Below, one piece after another: positions 42,048 to 50,949 of a stretch of 64,000 bases of DNA. The DNA comes from Symbiodinium natans. Lineage: Eukaryota; Sar; Dinophyceae; Suessiales; Symbiodiniaceae. A program made the position numbers and the translations under genes. The stretch is from contig CAJNDS010002349.1 in assembly GCA_905221605.1 (NCBI GenBank), forward strand, positions 382,501 through 446,500, given 5' to 3'. The notes below the pieces were generated by a model. It saw only the letters and a program-made list of their open reading frames with translations. It searched no databases and was not told where the DNA came from. Each line of letters starts with the position of its first letter. Position 1 is the stretch's first letter.

Positions 42048-42957
42048 GTATTCTTTCCTGAACGAGAACGCTAAAGGAAGACTGCCTCCCTCTCTCCGGT
42101 TTGTTGCTCCACAGCGCTTTGTGACATCTTCTTTGGTTCAGACTCTGTCGCACATTGACAATCTGCTTCTGGGTACAGAGCTTGAAATACATACTACTGC
42201 TTCGAAGGATGCAGTGATGTTGAAGCCGACGATCAAGGGAGTTCGTGAGCTCACTTTGCCCTATATGAGTTTCGAGTACTGTAATGTTTACAGAGGCACC
42301 TATGGCGCGGCTGTCCCGTGGATTCATCGTCACCCGGATGCTGTTGTCATCTTGTGGAACAAGGGAGATTATGATCATGTCTTTTTCGTGACGATGTCGC
42401 AGTTGCTCCCTTGTCTCAAGGATATGAAGCCTGACACGTGGTCCATGATAGTGTTTTGGAGTGAAAGTGGCAGGTATGTTCGAAGAACAGGACCGGACGT
42501 TGGTCTTGACTTTACGGACCAACCTGTGCCAGCATACGATGAAAACGGTGATGATGGCACCTATCCAGGTTATGATGATCCCGTTACTGATGAGATGCCA
42601 GTCGATGATGAGGATATGCCTCCGCCTGTTCCGGTTGGCTCGGATCTTGACAATGCTCCTGTTGAGTTGCAGGTAGGCGGAGGACCGCCGCCACATCCAC
42701 CTGGAGGCGGCTCGTCAGTGCCGGTACCAGGAGGTGATGCTGCGGATCCAGACTTGGATGATTTTGAGAGTGAAGATCACGGGCCTTCTCCTCCTCCTAG
42801 AGGCGGCCCGTCGGGCCAGGACCTGGTTATCATCCTTCGCAGGATGATGAGGACTTACCTCAGTCGACGGAATATCCTGACGAACCACCTCCGCCCGGTA
42901 ATCCACCGGGAGGTTCTGGAGCAGTTCCTCAGTTTAATAACCCTGATCAGGTTTTGA
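41980..42957 (+). CDS. element B outer frame, unknown domain and acidic Pro-rich linker
   Basis: A 300-residue frame continues from the accessory domain in another phase. It has a folded-looking part (LPYMSFEYCNVYRGTYGAAV and HPDAVVILWNKGDYDHVFFV) and then a long Asp-, Glu-, Pro- and Gly-rich linker of the kind that precedes RT in these elements. The RT itself is absent, because the inner element begins inside or just after this linker. Confidence 0.5.
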   Translation: MRISFRTSTMELCALCVLPSENEYSFLNENAKGRLPPSLRFVAPQRFVTSSLVQTLSHIDNLLLGTELEIHTTASKDAVMLKPTIKGVRELTLPYMSFEYCNVYRGTYGAAVPWIHRHPDAVVILWNKGDYDHVFFVTMSQLLPCLKDMKPDTWSMIVFWSESGRYVRRTGPDVGLDFTDQPVPAYDENGDDGTYPGYDDPVTDEMPVDDEDMPPPVPVGSDLDNAPVELQVGGGPPPHPPGGGSSVPVPGGDAADPDLDDFESEDHGPSPPPRGGPSGQDLVIILRRMMRTYLSRRNILTNHLRPVIHREVLEQFLSLITLIRF

Positions 42958-42959
42958 GT

Positions 42960-44133
42960 CAGGGGAGCCAAGGACAAGCTACCGAGACGAACGGGCCTCA
43001 ACAGTACAACGTTGCAACGCCACCTGGTTTGGGACAATCGACCAATGATGGCGATGCTTTCTTGGATGAGCGAGATCGAGAGCTGGTGGCTTTGCGTTTT
43101 CAGGTACAACAGTTGCAGATGCAGTTGCAATCAGGTCCTGGCTAAAGAAGCTGCTAGATCGGGCGAAGTCGCTCCTTCCGTTGGGGCGATACCTCCTCCG
43201 CCACCTTTGCCCAGTAGCCACCTGGTGGAACACGTGTTCCAATGGGACCACCAGGGCCTTCAGCAAGTACAGCGATGGTTCCTGGAGTGGCAGCTGGTGA
43301 GGAGGCATCTTGGCATAACATGGGACCTGCAGTTTGGGAGGTGGTGCCACCGCCTCCACCGTTGCCTCCTGAGATGACGGTGAGGCCACAGACTTCAGCT
43401 TCTGCGTCCCACATCGTCTCAGAAGGGTCGGAGGAGACTGCACGAAGCATTCAAGATCTGCCAAAGCTGGACATTTCCAAGGGCAACGCGGAGGATGCTG
43501 GAATGATCCTTGGAGATTGGCTTGAAGCCAATGATGGCGGGGATATCGGCCATGGCTTCCGCATGGTGGGAGCAAGTCACTGCTACTGCCCACCACGACT
43601 ATGAGGAGTGGTTGGCAGCGTCTCCTCTGAAAAGGTTGGAACTTCGGACAAGGTGATGGGGCTGACGGCGTTGTTTGAGCACTCAAAGTGGCCACGAACA
43701 GAGCAACGAGGAGCAGTGCTCATGCTGGCGGCCTTACCTGCAGATGTCAAGGAAGAAATGGTAACCATCCGTGCGGCGCAAACCATTCCTATGCTGTTTC
43801 GGTTGCTGACAAAGTATCAACCGCGAGGAGCGGGGGAGAAGCAAGCCCTGCTAAAGACGTTAACCACTCCAAGGCCCCGAGTCCAGAGCTCAGGAGTTGA
43901 AGCTTGCACTCCCTGACCCAACATTGCTGGTTAAAGCACTGGACCAGATTACAGCTGCAGTGATTGCTGGGCAAAGCTTATTCCGCCTGTCCACCTTTCG
44001 ATTGGAAAACAAGATCGACTACGCCCCTACGTTGACTTCGGCAAAGTCCTTAGCACAGATGCTCTTGGCAGAACTGGAAATGGTGACCAGCTCCGAGCTT
44101 GGAGGCAAGGGAAAGGGCAAGGGCAAGGATTAG
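42960..44133 (+). pseudogene. inner element gag, frameshifted
   Basis: Pieces in three frames give the gag of a second copia-like family. They are ATPPGLGQ and a coiled R-D-R-E-L-V-A-L-R-F-Q-V-Q-Q-L-Q-M-Q (near 43,060-43,130), then DLPKLDISKGNAEDAGMIL and GDWL (near 43,460-43,530). A W-W-E-Q-V segment near 43,567 is followed by RGAVLMLAALPADVKEEM and IPMLFRLLTKYQPRG (43,710-43,830), then LPDPTLLVKALDQITAAVI. A GKGKGKGK tract closes it. The W-W-x-x-V and G-D-W-L pattern is typical of dinoflagellate retroelement gag. Confidence 0.65.
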
Positions 44134-44178
44134 GGGCAACGAGAGGTTTCCGCACGACAAGGCCAGGATGGTGGGAAG

Positions 44179-45132
44179 GTGCTACAACTGTTCTGCAGAG
44201 GACCACCAAAAGGCGCCGCCGCCAAGAAAAACAGTGACAAAGCCACAGAAGCTAAGGGCAGGGGAAAGACGAAGGCAAAGCCCAAGCCTCGTGAGCAGGA
44301 TGACCCAGCGTCTTCCACGACTTCCGCTTCGTCCTCGACGGCACAGGCAACCTTTCAGGAGGCATCCGAACTCATCAAGACGATGAGACTGCCAGCATTG
44401 CGGGGCGAAACCGACGGCTGGGGACTACTGGATGGAGGAGCTACAGCTTGCCTGAGGAAGGCAAATCCAATCGGGAATTTCAACGAGCTACTCCTAACGG
44501 TGGCCCTAGCTACAGGCTCTGTACAACTTCGGGTTAACGACGCTGGCACACTGCTGTCAAATGACCCCTCCACGAGTCCCATTGTTGCCATGCGTGAGCT
44601 AATCCAGCTGGGAATAGGGGTGACCTGGGATCAAGGTGGTATCTGCGCCAAAGTTCCGAAGTTTGGCCAGCTTCCAGTACGATCGGTGACAGGATGTCCG
44701 GAAGTTCCAGAAGCTTTGGCATTGCAACTCATCGATGACATTGAGCAAAAGAAGCGAGAAAAGTTGGCCTTCGTGAGGGCGCTGCGAACCAATCATAGCG
44801 ACAGAGCTGGCCTGGAGCAAGAAGGGGTGATGATGTTCGAAGATCCAGTGGTCATGAAACGTTGGTTGCAAGACCAGTTTTCGCAGCTGCCGGAGGAGGT
44901 CATTGCCAAAACCCGGGGCTTCTTTCAGCAGTATCTGGATGGCAAGGGCATGGATGGATGCTATGTTATCGATGTGGACCTGCCGGAAAACCTACTGCGC
45001 GACCAAATGTATGCTTTTCTTTTGGATAAGGTATCCAAGCAATGGGGAATGATCCTCAAGACCAACTTGGCAAGTCTGAGCTCGGTCCTCGCGACCTGCG
45101 AGCTGTGGAGAAGGAGAATGTCCTGGTCTTGA
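44179..45132 (+). CDS. inner element zinc knuckle and protease segment
   Basis: Just upstream of the frame start a broken zinc knuckle can be read (RCYNCSAEDHQKA). The open frame then gives a Lys-rich stretch, a Ser- and Thr-rich linker, and the protease active site WGLLDGGATACLRK (D-G-G in place of D-S-G) near residue 80. VGVTWDQGGICAKVPK-like beta strands follow, then a linker with E-K-K-R-E-K. The frame ends at 45,130 and overlaps the next frame. Confidence 0.65.
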   Translation: MLQLFCRGPPKGAAAKKNSDKATEAKGRGKTKAKPKPREQDDPASSTTSASSSTAQATFQEASELIKTMRLPALRGETDGWGLLDGGATACLRKANPIGNFNELLLTVALATGSVQLRVNDAGTLLSNDPSTSPIVAMRELIQLGIGVTWDQGGICAKVPKFGQLPVRSVTGCPEVPEALALQLIDDIEQKKREKLAFVRALRTNHSDRAGLEQEGVMMFEDPVVMKRWLQDQFSQLPEEVIAKTRGFFQQYLDGKGMDGCYVIDVDLPENLLRDQMYAFLLDKVSKQWGMILKTNLASLSSVLATCELWRRRMSWS

Positions 45133-46334
45133 GGCAGCTAGTGCTGTACATGATCGCAGAAGAAGCAAGGAGGCTTCATGACAACAGCCAGGCAGGGGGC
45201 TTGGTGTCGGAACACAAGGCGCCAAACAATGAGGAGAACAACGAAGCTTCGAGACCGGAAATCTGGAATTGGCCAGAAGTGCGACACGTCAAACAAAATA
45301 CAACTTGGAAAAAATTGGAAGTCGACTTTGGCGATTTGGGTCACCGGACCTTGAAACGGCAAGGACTGCTGGTGTCGCAGAAGTTGCACTTCGATGAGAT
45401 TTCAATGGTGAACTGCAAAGAATGTGGTTCGTTGGAGGAAGGAATGGATCCTCAAGAAATGACCAAAGGGCATGAGTGGCCTGATGGTTTGAAGTGGGCA
45501 GTCCTACAATTGCTGCTGCGCTTAGTCCCGGGGGGGCTGTCAATCCATCGTCTGGATACCAAGTTCCGACAACATGTTGCCCAGGGCCATATTCCTTTTC
45601 GTCGCGATTGCCTACATTGTCTAGCAGGTGGAGCCAAGGACGGCCAGCGTCGGAGACTGCCTATCAGCGAAGCCTACACGATCATGTGTGGTCCCTACAT
45701 GTGCACGATGGTTTACAAGATTCCGGTCTTTGCAAATCTGGAGCCGGAACCAACCGTTGAAGTTCCTGAAGGAGGTGAACAAGCTGAAAAGCCCAGCTCT
45801 TCAGAGGCGGCCAACGACCCAGGATCTTTGCTGGACGAAGAAGGTTTGGTGGGAGTGGACACCCAGTTGCTGTTGGACGAAGGGACGCCGGATTACGAAC
45901 CGGACCTGGATGATGAGCGGTGTTCCCAATTGGATGAGCCACTGCAACCTCAGGCAAAAGATGAAGAGGCCGTCGTCCCAAAGAACTATGGGCTGGACTG
46001 CGACGAGGACTGGAATGATGAGGCTCCGGTGAGTGGTGGGAACACAATGAAGAAACGCCTCATTCCGGGACAAGCTGAAGCCTGGAAGCAATATCTGGTC
46101 AAGGCTCGAGAACAAGCAGACGCAGTGGCTCCTCAAGACCTGAAGTTGGACAAGCTGCAGATGGTGGAGCTAACCTTCGCTGAGCCTGCGAGACAAAACC
46201 CCAGCATCTGTGGTTGGAGCCATAGGTCGCGTTTACAGCAAGCTGAAAATGCGGGGAATGCATGTGGCCAGGTTCCATACAGACAAAGGAGGAGAATTTC
46301 TCAATGCCCCCGTCTGACGTTGGCTTCAGGATAG
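45042..46334 (+). CDS. inner element linker and integrase, degraded
   Basis: A 430-codon frame. The integrase zinc-binding half is FRQHVAQGHIPFRRDCLHCL (H-x4-H, C-x2-C) near residue 180, followed by AKDGQRRRLPISEAYTI. The sequence around the first catalytic Asp is deleted, since it passes directly to CGPYMCTMVYKIPVF. A long acidic linker follows. The second catalytic Asp (ARFHTDKGGEF) lies near 46,270 in another frame, and a TGA stop replaces an Arg codon near 46,316. Further integrase sequence (QDRGIFQTCGQGGAYKQMAG) runs to about 46,480 out of frame. Confidence 0.65.
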   Translation: MGNDPQDQLGKSELGPRDLRAVEKENVLVLRQLVLYMIAEEARRLHDNSQAGGLVSEHKAPNNEENNEASRPEIWNWPEVRHVKQNTTWKKLEVDFGDLGHRTLKRQGLLVSQKLHFDEISMVNCKECGSLEEGMDPQEMTKGHEWPDGLKWAVLQLLLRLVPGGLSIHRLDTKFRQHVAQGHIPFRRDCLHCLAGGAKDGQRRRLPISEAYTIMCGPYMCTMVYKIPVFANLEPEPTVEVPEGGEQAEKPSSSEAANDPGSLLDEEGLVGVDTQLLLDEGTPDYEPDLDDERCSQLDEPLQPQAKDEEAVVPKNYGLDCDEDWNDEAPVSGGNTMKKRLIPGQAEAWKQYLVKAREQADAVAPQDLKLDKLQMVELTFAEPARQNPSICGWSHRSRLQQAENAGNACGQVPYRQRRRISQCPRLTLASG

Positions 46335-47600
46335 AGGAATCTTTCAAACCTGTGGACAAGGTGGTGCCTACAAGCAAATGGCAGGGCAGAAGCTGCGGTC
46401 GGTATATGCAAAATGGGCCACAAGGACATTGCTGCATGGAGAAACTTCGGCCAAGCGACTATGGCCGGGCGCATGGCGATGGGTGGCTGAGCGACGCCAG
46501 GGCCAAGGGCACGACTGGGTATGCCGCTAGTTCCGTTTGGCGCAGTGGTGTGGATCCGAAAAAGGCACTGGCATAAAGCGGAGCAACGGGATGATCGAGT
46601 CCACAAAGGAGTGGTGATTGCCCCGGCACAACATGTTTCCAGAGGCTATGTGAGGTGGGAAATGACTTCTTCACGACTACTACGCTGTTTCAGAATGTGC
46701 AAATGGCAGGCACTGGTGCAATCTCGGCCTTAGATGAGGTGGGAGTGGATGCAGTGCCACCACGACAGCGAGCCCGCGGCAAGCAGGGTCTGGCCTCGTT
46801 GTCTGGCCTCGTTGTCGGTAGCACCGGCGGTCTTGACCTGTCCGGAACATGACAAGGAGCAATCAGGGCACAACCTGGTACAAGCCTGGAAAAAGGCAGA
46901 CTCCTGGATCACTGGACCGTTGCAAGAGACAATCGAATGGTTGCAGGACTCGCTAAGTCTCTAAGTGGGACGAAGTTAAGGAGTGATTAGTATTACCAAT
47001 ACCACTACCCAACAGCCCGATCGACTACGAACTCAGGTCTTGAATGCCCTCCTTACAACTGCTTTCCCAGAGCCTGGACTTCGTCTACCCTTTCGGTGAA
47101 CATTTGGCTAGGGCCGCGTCGCGATATCTTCAATCAACGAGGAACGAGCAATCTGCTAGTGTGCCTCTCAGCATCAACCTCTATCTGGACAGAAGTGGAG
47201 ATGCCAACAAATGGCCCCACCATGGCGGAGGTGGTACGGAAAGAGGTCCGTCCAGGCCTTTACAGGTTCATCGACTTCCTTCCGGAGCTTCTATGAGGTT
47301 GGATCCACGCAAATGGCATGCTTCAGAAGATGATGAGAGATGGGCCCGCGTGCTGGCTGTGGCGTTTACTCTGGCAGTGCATGGCAGGTTGGACTCCAGC
47401 AGGCGAGCCAGCTTATACTCAGCAGGTTTCCCACTGCCTGCTGTCGCACGTACTGGGGGGGGGTAAGCTGGATTTGAGTCCTCTAACACAAGCGCTACGA
47501 CTGAATCTCTGCCACGAGTCGCCAGGCTTCGTCTGCGACAGCGAGAGGAAGGAGAAGCAAACGGGCCAGAAAGACAGACTGGGAGGGAGACTGGCTTCCG
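46335..47600 (+). pseudogene. inner element, post-integrase region, heavily frameshifted
   Basis: Scattered frames continue the polyprotein: K-W-A-T-R-T-L-L-H-G, then near 47,290-47,460 SMRLDPRKWHASEDDERWAR, VLAVAFTL and YSAGFPLP. This combination of a P-R-x-W-H-A block, V-A-F-T and L-G-F-P-L-P recurs in dinoflagellate retroelement polyproteins between integrase and RT. No single frame is open for long. Confidence 0.5.
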
Positions 47601-48248
47601 GTGCTTCCGCCGGATGGTCTTCTACCTACCACTGAAACTGTCAACCAAGCTGCCTCAGCTGCCTATGACTCTCGTTTCAGGCGGGCCGATTTCTTGCCAG
47701 ATCCGGAAATTGACCCCAATCAAGTCCTGAGAGATCCGAATATTCAATTGGACCGAGTCAATCCACCAGAGGCCGGAACGCAGATCGATCCAGTAATTCA
47801 GAGACATGTGGTGGATGAGAATGACCCGGAATCCAGGAGACGAGCTCTGACGGACGATCGGCCAGACCTCACCTTGGCAGCAATTACAAACTACCGCTAC
47901 ATGTACGATGATGAAAATCAGCTGGAAAAATCAGCTGGAAATTACCAGTTTGCTACGATGGTGAACCACACGGTGCGGTGGGCTATGATGAAGCGCCTCA
48001 CTGGCAGTGCCTTGACATTGTCATTCGGTCAGAGGTCCTTTACGAGCTTCAAGCTCCTCCACACGCAGAAGAAAATGAAGAGGAGCCTCAAAAAGATGAC
48101 GATGATGTGGACCAGGGGGACGACGAGGAGGATGATCCACCAGGAGATGGCCCAGATGGGCCCGACGGAGGTGGACGAGGCCGATCTAGAACACTATAGA
48201 AACGTTTGTCCTCGGTATCAGCCCGGCTCGACCACAGTGATGCCCTGA
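47601..48248 (+). CDS. inner element linker preceding RT
   Basis: An acidic, Pro- and Asp-rich frame (DPNQVLRDPNIQLDRVNP, then DDRPDLTLAAITNYRYMYDD), protein-like to about 47,985, then degenerating. It occupies the place of the integrase-RT linker of the inner element. Confidence 0.45.
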   Translation: MLPPDGLLPTTETVNQAASAAYDSRFRRADFLPDPEIDPNQVLRDPNIQLDRVNPPEAGTQIDPVIQRHVVDENDPESRRRALTDDRPDLTLAAITNYRYMYDDENQLEKSAGNYQFATMVNHTVRWAMMKRLTGSALTLSFGQRSFTSFKLLHTQKKMKRSLKKMTMMWTRGTTRRMIHQEMAQMGPTEVDEADLEHYRNVCPRYQPGSTTVMP

Positions 48249-48428
48249 AAATGCTGGATACCGCTGAGAGTTTCTTGGTTCCTGAGGAGGGGAGCAAGCG
48301 GCTGGCGTGGTGGGGCATATCGTGGCCTCCGAGATACCCATTGGGTTTGAAGCTGACGCGCAGAGCGACATACTGGATGGCATGCGTTCACAAGAAAGGT
48401 TAGTCAGTGGACAACGTAAAGCGAGGGC

Positions 48429-49058
48429 ATGCGCTTGCGGGAACTTTCTCCAGGCCGAAGAGAGCAGCAAAACAAGGCAGGAGCTCCGGGAGGAAGTGTA
48501 CGCTGCGTGTTGCATGCTACGCTTGCTGTTGGTGCCCGTCGTGGTTGGAAAGCAGGGACTACGGATATCAAGGGAGCCTTCCTGAATGCCCCACTCCTTC
48601 AACGGACCAAGCACAAAACGGAACGCATCATATTGGACCCGCCGAAAATCCTATCCCGAGCAGGAATTATTCCACCGCATGAAAAATGGCTGGTGACCCG
48701 TGCTTTATACGGATTGGACATCTCGCCTAAGAGCTGGGCGGTGTTTAGAAATCAACAACTAAATGGTCGACGATTTCTGAGTGGCGGAGCGGAACTCGAT
48801 CGGAAGCGACAAAGTGTCATTGACGCCGCACAGAGGAGGAAAGACAGGCAGAAGGAGAACAAGCGCATGGGACGAGCTTCCCAGGCAAGTGGTTCTCGGC
48901 GTCCTGCTGAACCTGACGTGCCTCCATCGGGGCGTGGTTCTACAAGACCGACTGAGCCTGATCATCCTCCTCCTCGAAAAGGCAAGGACAAGGGATCTCA
49001 GAAAGGTCACTACACGGGCTACGACAAGGGCAAGACCAAGGGCAAAGGAAAGAAGTGA
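48429..49058 (+). CDS. inner element RT fragment fused to a basic tail
   Basis: The frame contains a copia RT fragment: TTDIKGAFLNAPL (with the first catalytic Asp in the D-x-K-x-A-F-L-N-A block), R-I-I-L-D-P-P-K-I-L, and WLVTRALYGLDISPKSWAVF. It stops matching RT at about 48,770, before the Y-x-D-D box. It continues as a charged R- and K-rich tail ending in KGHYTGYDKGKTKGKGKK, which may be outer-element sequence past the insertion junction. No catalytic DD pair is present, so the RT is dead. Confidence 0.65.
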   Translation: MRLRELSPGRREQQNKAGAPGGSVRCVLHATLAVGARRGWKAGTTDIKGAFLNAPLLQRTKHKTERIILDPPKILSRAGIIPPHEKWLVTRALYGLDISPKSWAVFRNQQLNGRRFLSGGAELDRKRQSVIDAAQRRKDRQKENKRMGRASQASGSRRPAEPDVPPSGRGSTRPTEPDHPPPRKGKDKGSQKGHYTGYDKGKTKGKGKK

Positions 49059-49602
49059 GTGGCAGTGTCACCACACAGGAAGGCTTCACTTTTGAGAAGG
49101 TATCCTCAAGGAACATACATTTATGTTTGTGCTTTTCCTTTGAAGAGACTCTTCTTTAGAAGAGATACTTCTAATGCCTTATGTGCCTGAAGTAACAAGG
49201 AGTGTTTCTCTTTCCGAGCAAATACCAATCGACAGGAACCAAGCAACCAAGGTTCTCTGATCGAGCAGATGTCATGCTAGAGACATCACAGGTGGAGTGA
49301 AACTTCACCAAACAGATTTCACAGTAAGCTTTCCTTCTGGAGAGGTAACTGGATCTGATGTAGTGGGCAAAAGCTTTTTCATTTCGATTTCTGAACCTGA
49401 GCTGAAGATCTGGTAGTTTCTGTTGCGTGTGACGTTTCTGCTTTCAATATACTGTCTCGGCAGAAGTACTGTACAGCTTGTTTTTCACCAAGCCGCAGTG
49501 TAGCTCATATGACTCCGCAGTTCTAATTCTCTTGAGCATAAGGCAAGCTGAAAGCCGATACCACGGCCATGCAGTTTCAAGTGTTTCAAATTTGTGCCTG
49601 GT
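49059..49602 (+). other. element B outer 3' untranslated region
   Basis: No open frame of note. It lies between the last coding frame and the right terminal repeat and has no counterpart elsewhere in the window. Confidence 0.45.
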
Positions 49603-49708
49603 TGAAACACTGATGCATGTTTCCATGCTTGCTGCTCAAGGTTCTAGCAATCTAGCCTAGCAGTCTGACTACAGCTGTGCGCCTGTAGCAAAGAGGCTCC
49701 TGTGTTGC
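49603..49708 (+). repeat. right terminal direct repeat (3' LTR or remnant) of element B
   Basis: TGAAACACTGATG and then the shared 97 bp ending GTGTTGC. It is followed within 7 bp by the G-rich tract 49,715-49,752, mirroring the left side. The sequence from 49,060 to 49,602 has no counterpart at the left end and is best seen as outer-element 3' UTR. Confidence 0.65.
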
Positions 49709-49714
49709 GTGCCA

Positions 49715-49752
49715 GGGAAGGGGGGGGGGGAGGGGGGGGAGGGGGGGGAGGG
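49715..49752. repeat. G-rich tract right of element B
   Basis: GGGAAG then G-runs broken by single A residues. The tract at 37,753-37,785 on the other side has the same character. It may be the target into which element B inserted. Confidence 0.85.
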
Positions 49753-49785
49753 CTTCGAAACGCGGATGCACAAGCTTTTCAAATC

Positions 49786-50942
49786 TGTCAGCGGAGCATT
49801 GGGGTCTGGGATCATCTGTCCAAACTTCATCGGCGCTTCCTTTTCCTCCAGCGACACCTGCAAACTGCTCCAAACTGTTCCAAACTGCTGCAAAAGCCTC
49901 GGTGCTTACGACTGTTTCTGACAGCGATAAGCATCAAAGCTGTGCCTGGAACCGCTGATACGCTGAGATGTCGAGCACGTTGTTCATATTCCCCTGACCT
50001 TTGTCAGAAGGGCGCGGGAAGGGAAATGACGGTGAGCACAGAAACACCCTAAACTTGCCAGGCCCACTATCCTGCATTCCTTGGGTCGTGCGAAAAGAAA
50101 TGACAGGAATGACAACGTGATGTGTGACCAGCGCTGCAGCTGCTGCAACGCTTATCCCCAACTCTTAGGCGAAGGTCTGGGTTGATCCGGTGCAAAACGC
50201 CACTGATCATCCACGATGAACTTGTACTGGTGCACACCTGCATGTCTTGGCAGGCACGTGAATGCACTTCGTAAACTCGCTTATTCACTTCACGCTCACT
50301 ACGCTCACTCACTAAAGCCCCATTAAAAGTGCAAAAAGTAAGTTAACGCACGTTTTTGCGCTTATAATTTGGGCTTTTGTTCATTCACCCGGGCTAACAT
50401 TACGCACGCGTGCATGAATTTACCGTGCGAATAAAGGCCCGGGATACATTATAAAGAGTGTGAAAAGAGCACATAATTCGTCTTTGTTCATGGTGCTCTT
50501 TTCCCCCCATAATAATAGTACTAAAGGGGGTAAAGAATGCACGCCCCTTTAGTAATATTATTATAGGGGCATAAAGGACGTACATTATAAGCCCCAATAT
50601 AATAATATGGGCCTTACGTTCACTTCATGCATTCTTTATAAGTGAACTGGCCCGTAGTATTATAATTGTAGGGGCTTTTAATGAGTCCTTTAATGCGGTA
50701 ACTTGTCAATGGTGGTTTTACTGCGTTCATTCGTGCCCCGAATCGCATGTGGACACAGTGTCCGAAGCAAGGAGCCTCGAGGAAGCTCTTGTACCACAGA
50801 GAACTCCTGCCTGCCACAAGTTGCCACAGGTGCCAAGGCAGCAAGGTAAAGGGCAAGACAATGAAAGGCACGTGGCGCACCCAGAGCGGACCATGGGGAT
50901 CTGGTCTCGCCAGCCATTGAACGAGGCAGCAAGGAACACATT
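49786..50942 (-). CDS. AMPK beta-like subunit, N-terminal exons (CBM domain)
   Basis: Five minus-strand exons join in frame. 50,942-50,881 reads NVFLAASFNGWRDQIPMVRS. 50,810-50,776 reads QEFSVVQELPR. 50,237 to about 50,170 reads GVHQYKFIVDDQWRFAPDQP. 49,998-49,946 reads QGNMNNVLDISAYQRFQ. 49,857 to about 49,786 reads VSLEEKEAPMKFGQMIPDPN plus APLT. Together they are a family-48-type carbohydrate-binding module as in AMPK beta subunits (the W of FNGW, QYKFIVD, D-Q-W, NN), followed by the start of the ASC region. It would tether the kinase complex to glycogen or starch. Introns after LPR and after RFQ use GC donors; the one after PLT appears to use GA. The 5' exons were not found. The 3' exons lie across the retroelement at 36 kb. 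Confidence 0.82.
50300..50700. repeat. AT-rich palindromic island 2 (inside an AMPK beta intron)
   Basis: AT-rich DNA with stacked inverted repeats. GAAAAGAGCAC (50,462-50,472) pairs perfectly with 50,493-50,503. A 21-nt arm (50,509-50,529) pairs with 50,544-50,564 with one mismatch. GGGGCTTATAATGT-type motifs recur. No protein frame was seen. It lies between exons 50,237 and 50,776 of the AMPK beta-like gene. Confidence 0.65.
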
Positions 50943-50949
50943 CTGGCCT

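Larger units (their letters stand above)
37786..49708 (+). mobile_element. element B: nested copia-like LTR retroelement composite
   Basis: A direct repeat (37,786-37,931 and 49,603-49,708) and similar G-rich tracts on both outer sides bound 11.9 kb. The outer element reads gag, protease, integrase and an accessory region. A second, different copia-like element begins near 42,960 (gag, zinc knuckle, protease, integrase, RT fragment to about 48,770). Then 0.9 kb of outer 3' sequence ends at the right repeat. Both coding parts are interrupted by many frameshifts. The composite lies in antisense orientation in an intron of the minus-strand AMPK beta-like gene. Confidence 0.7.
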
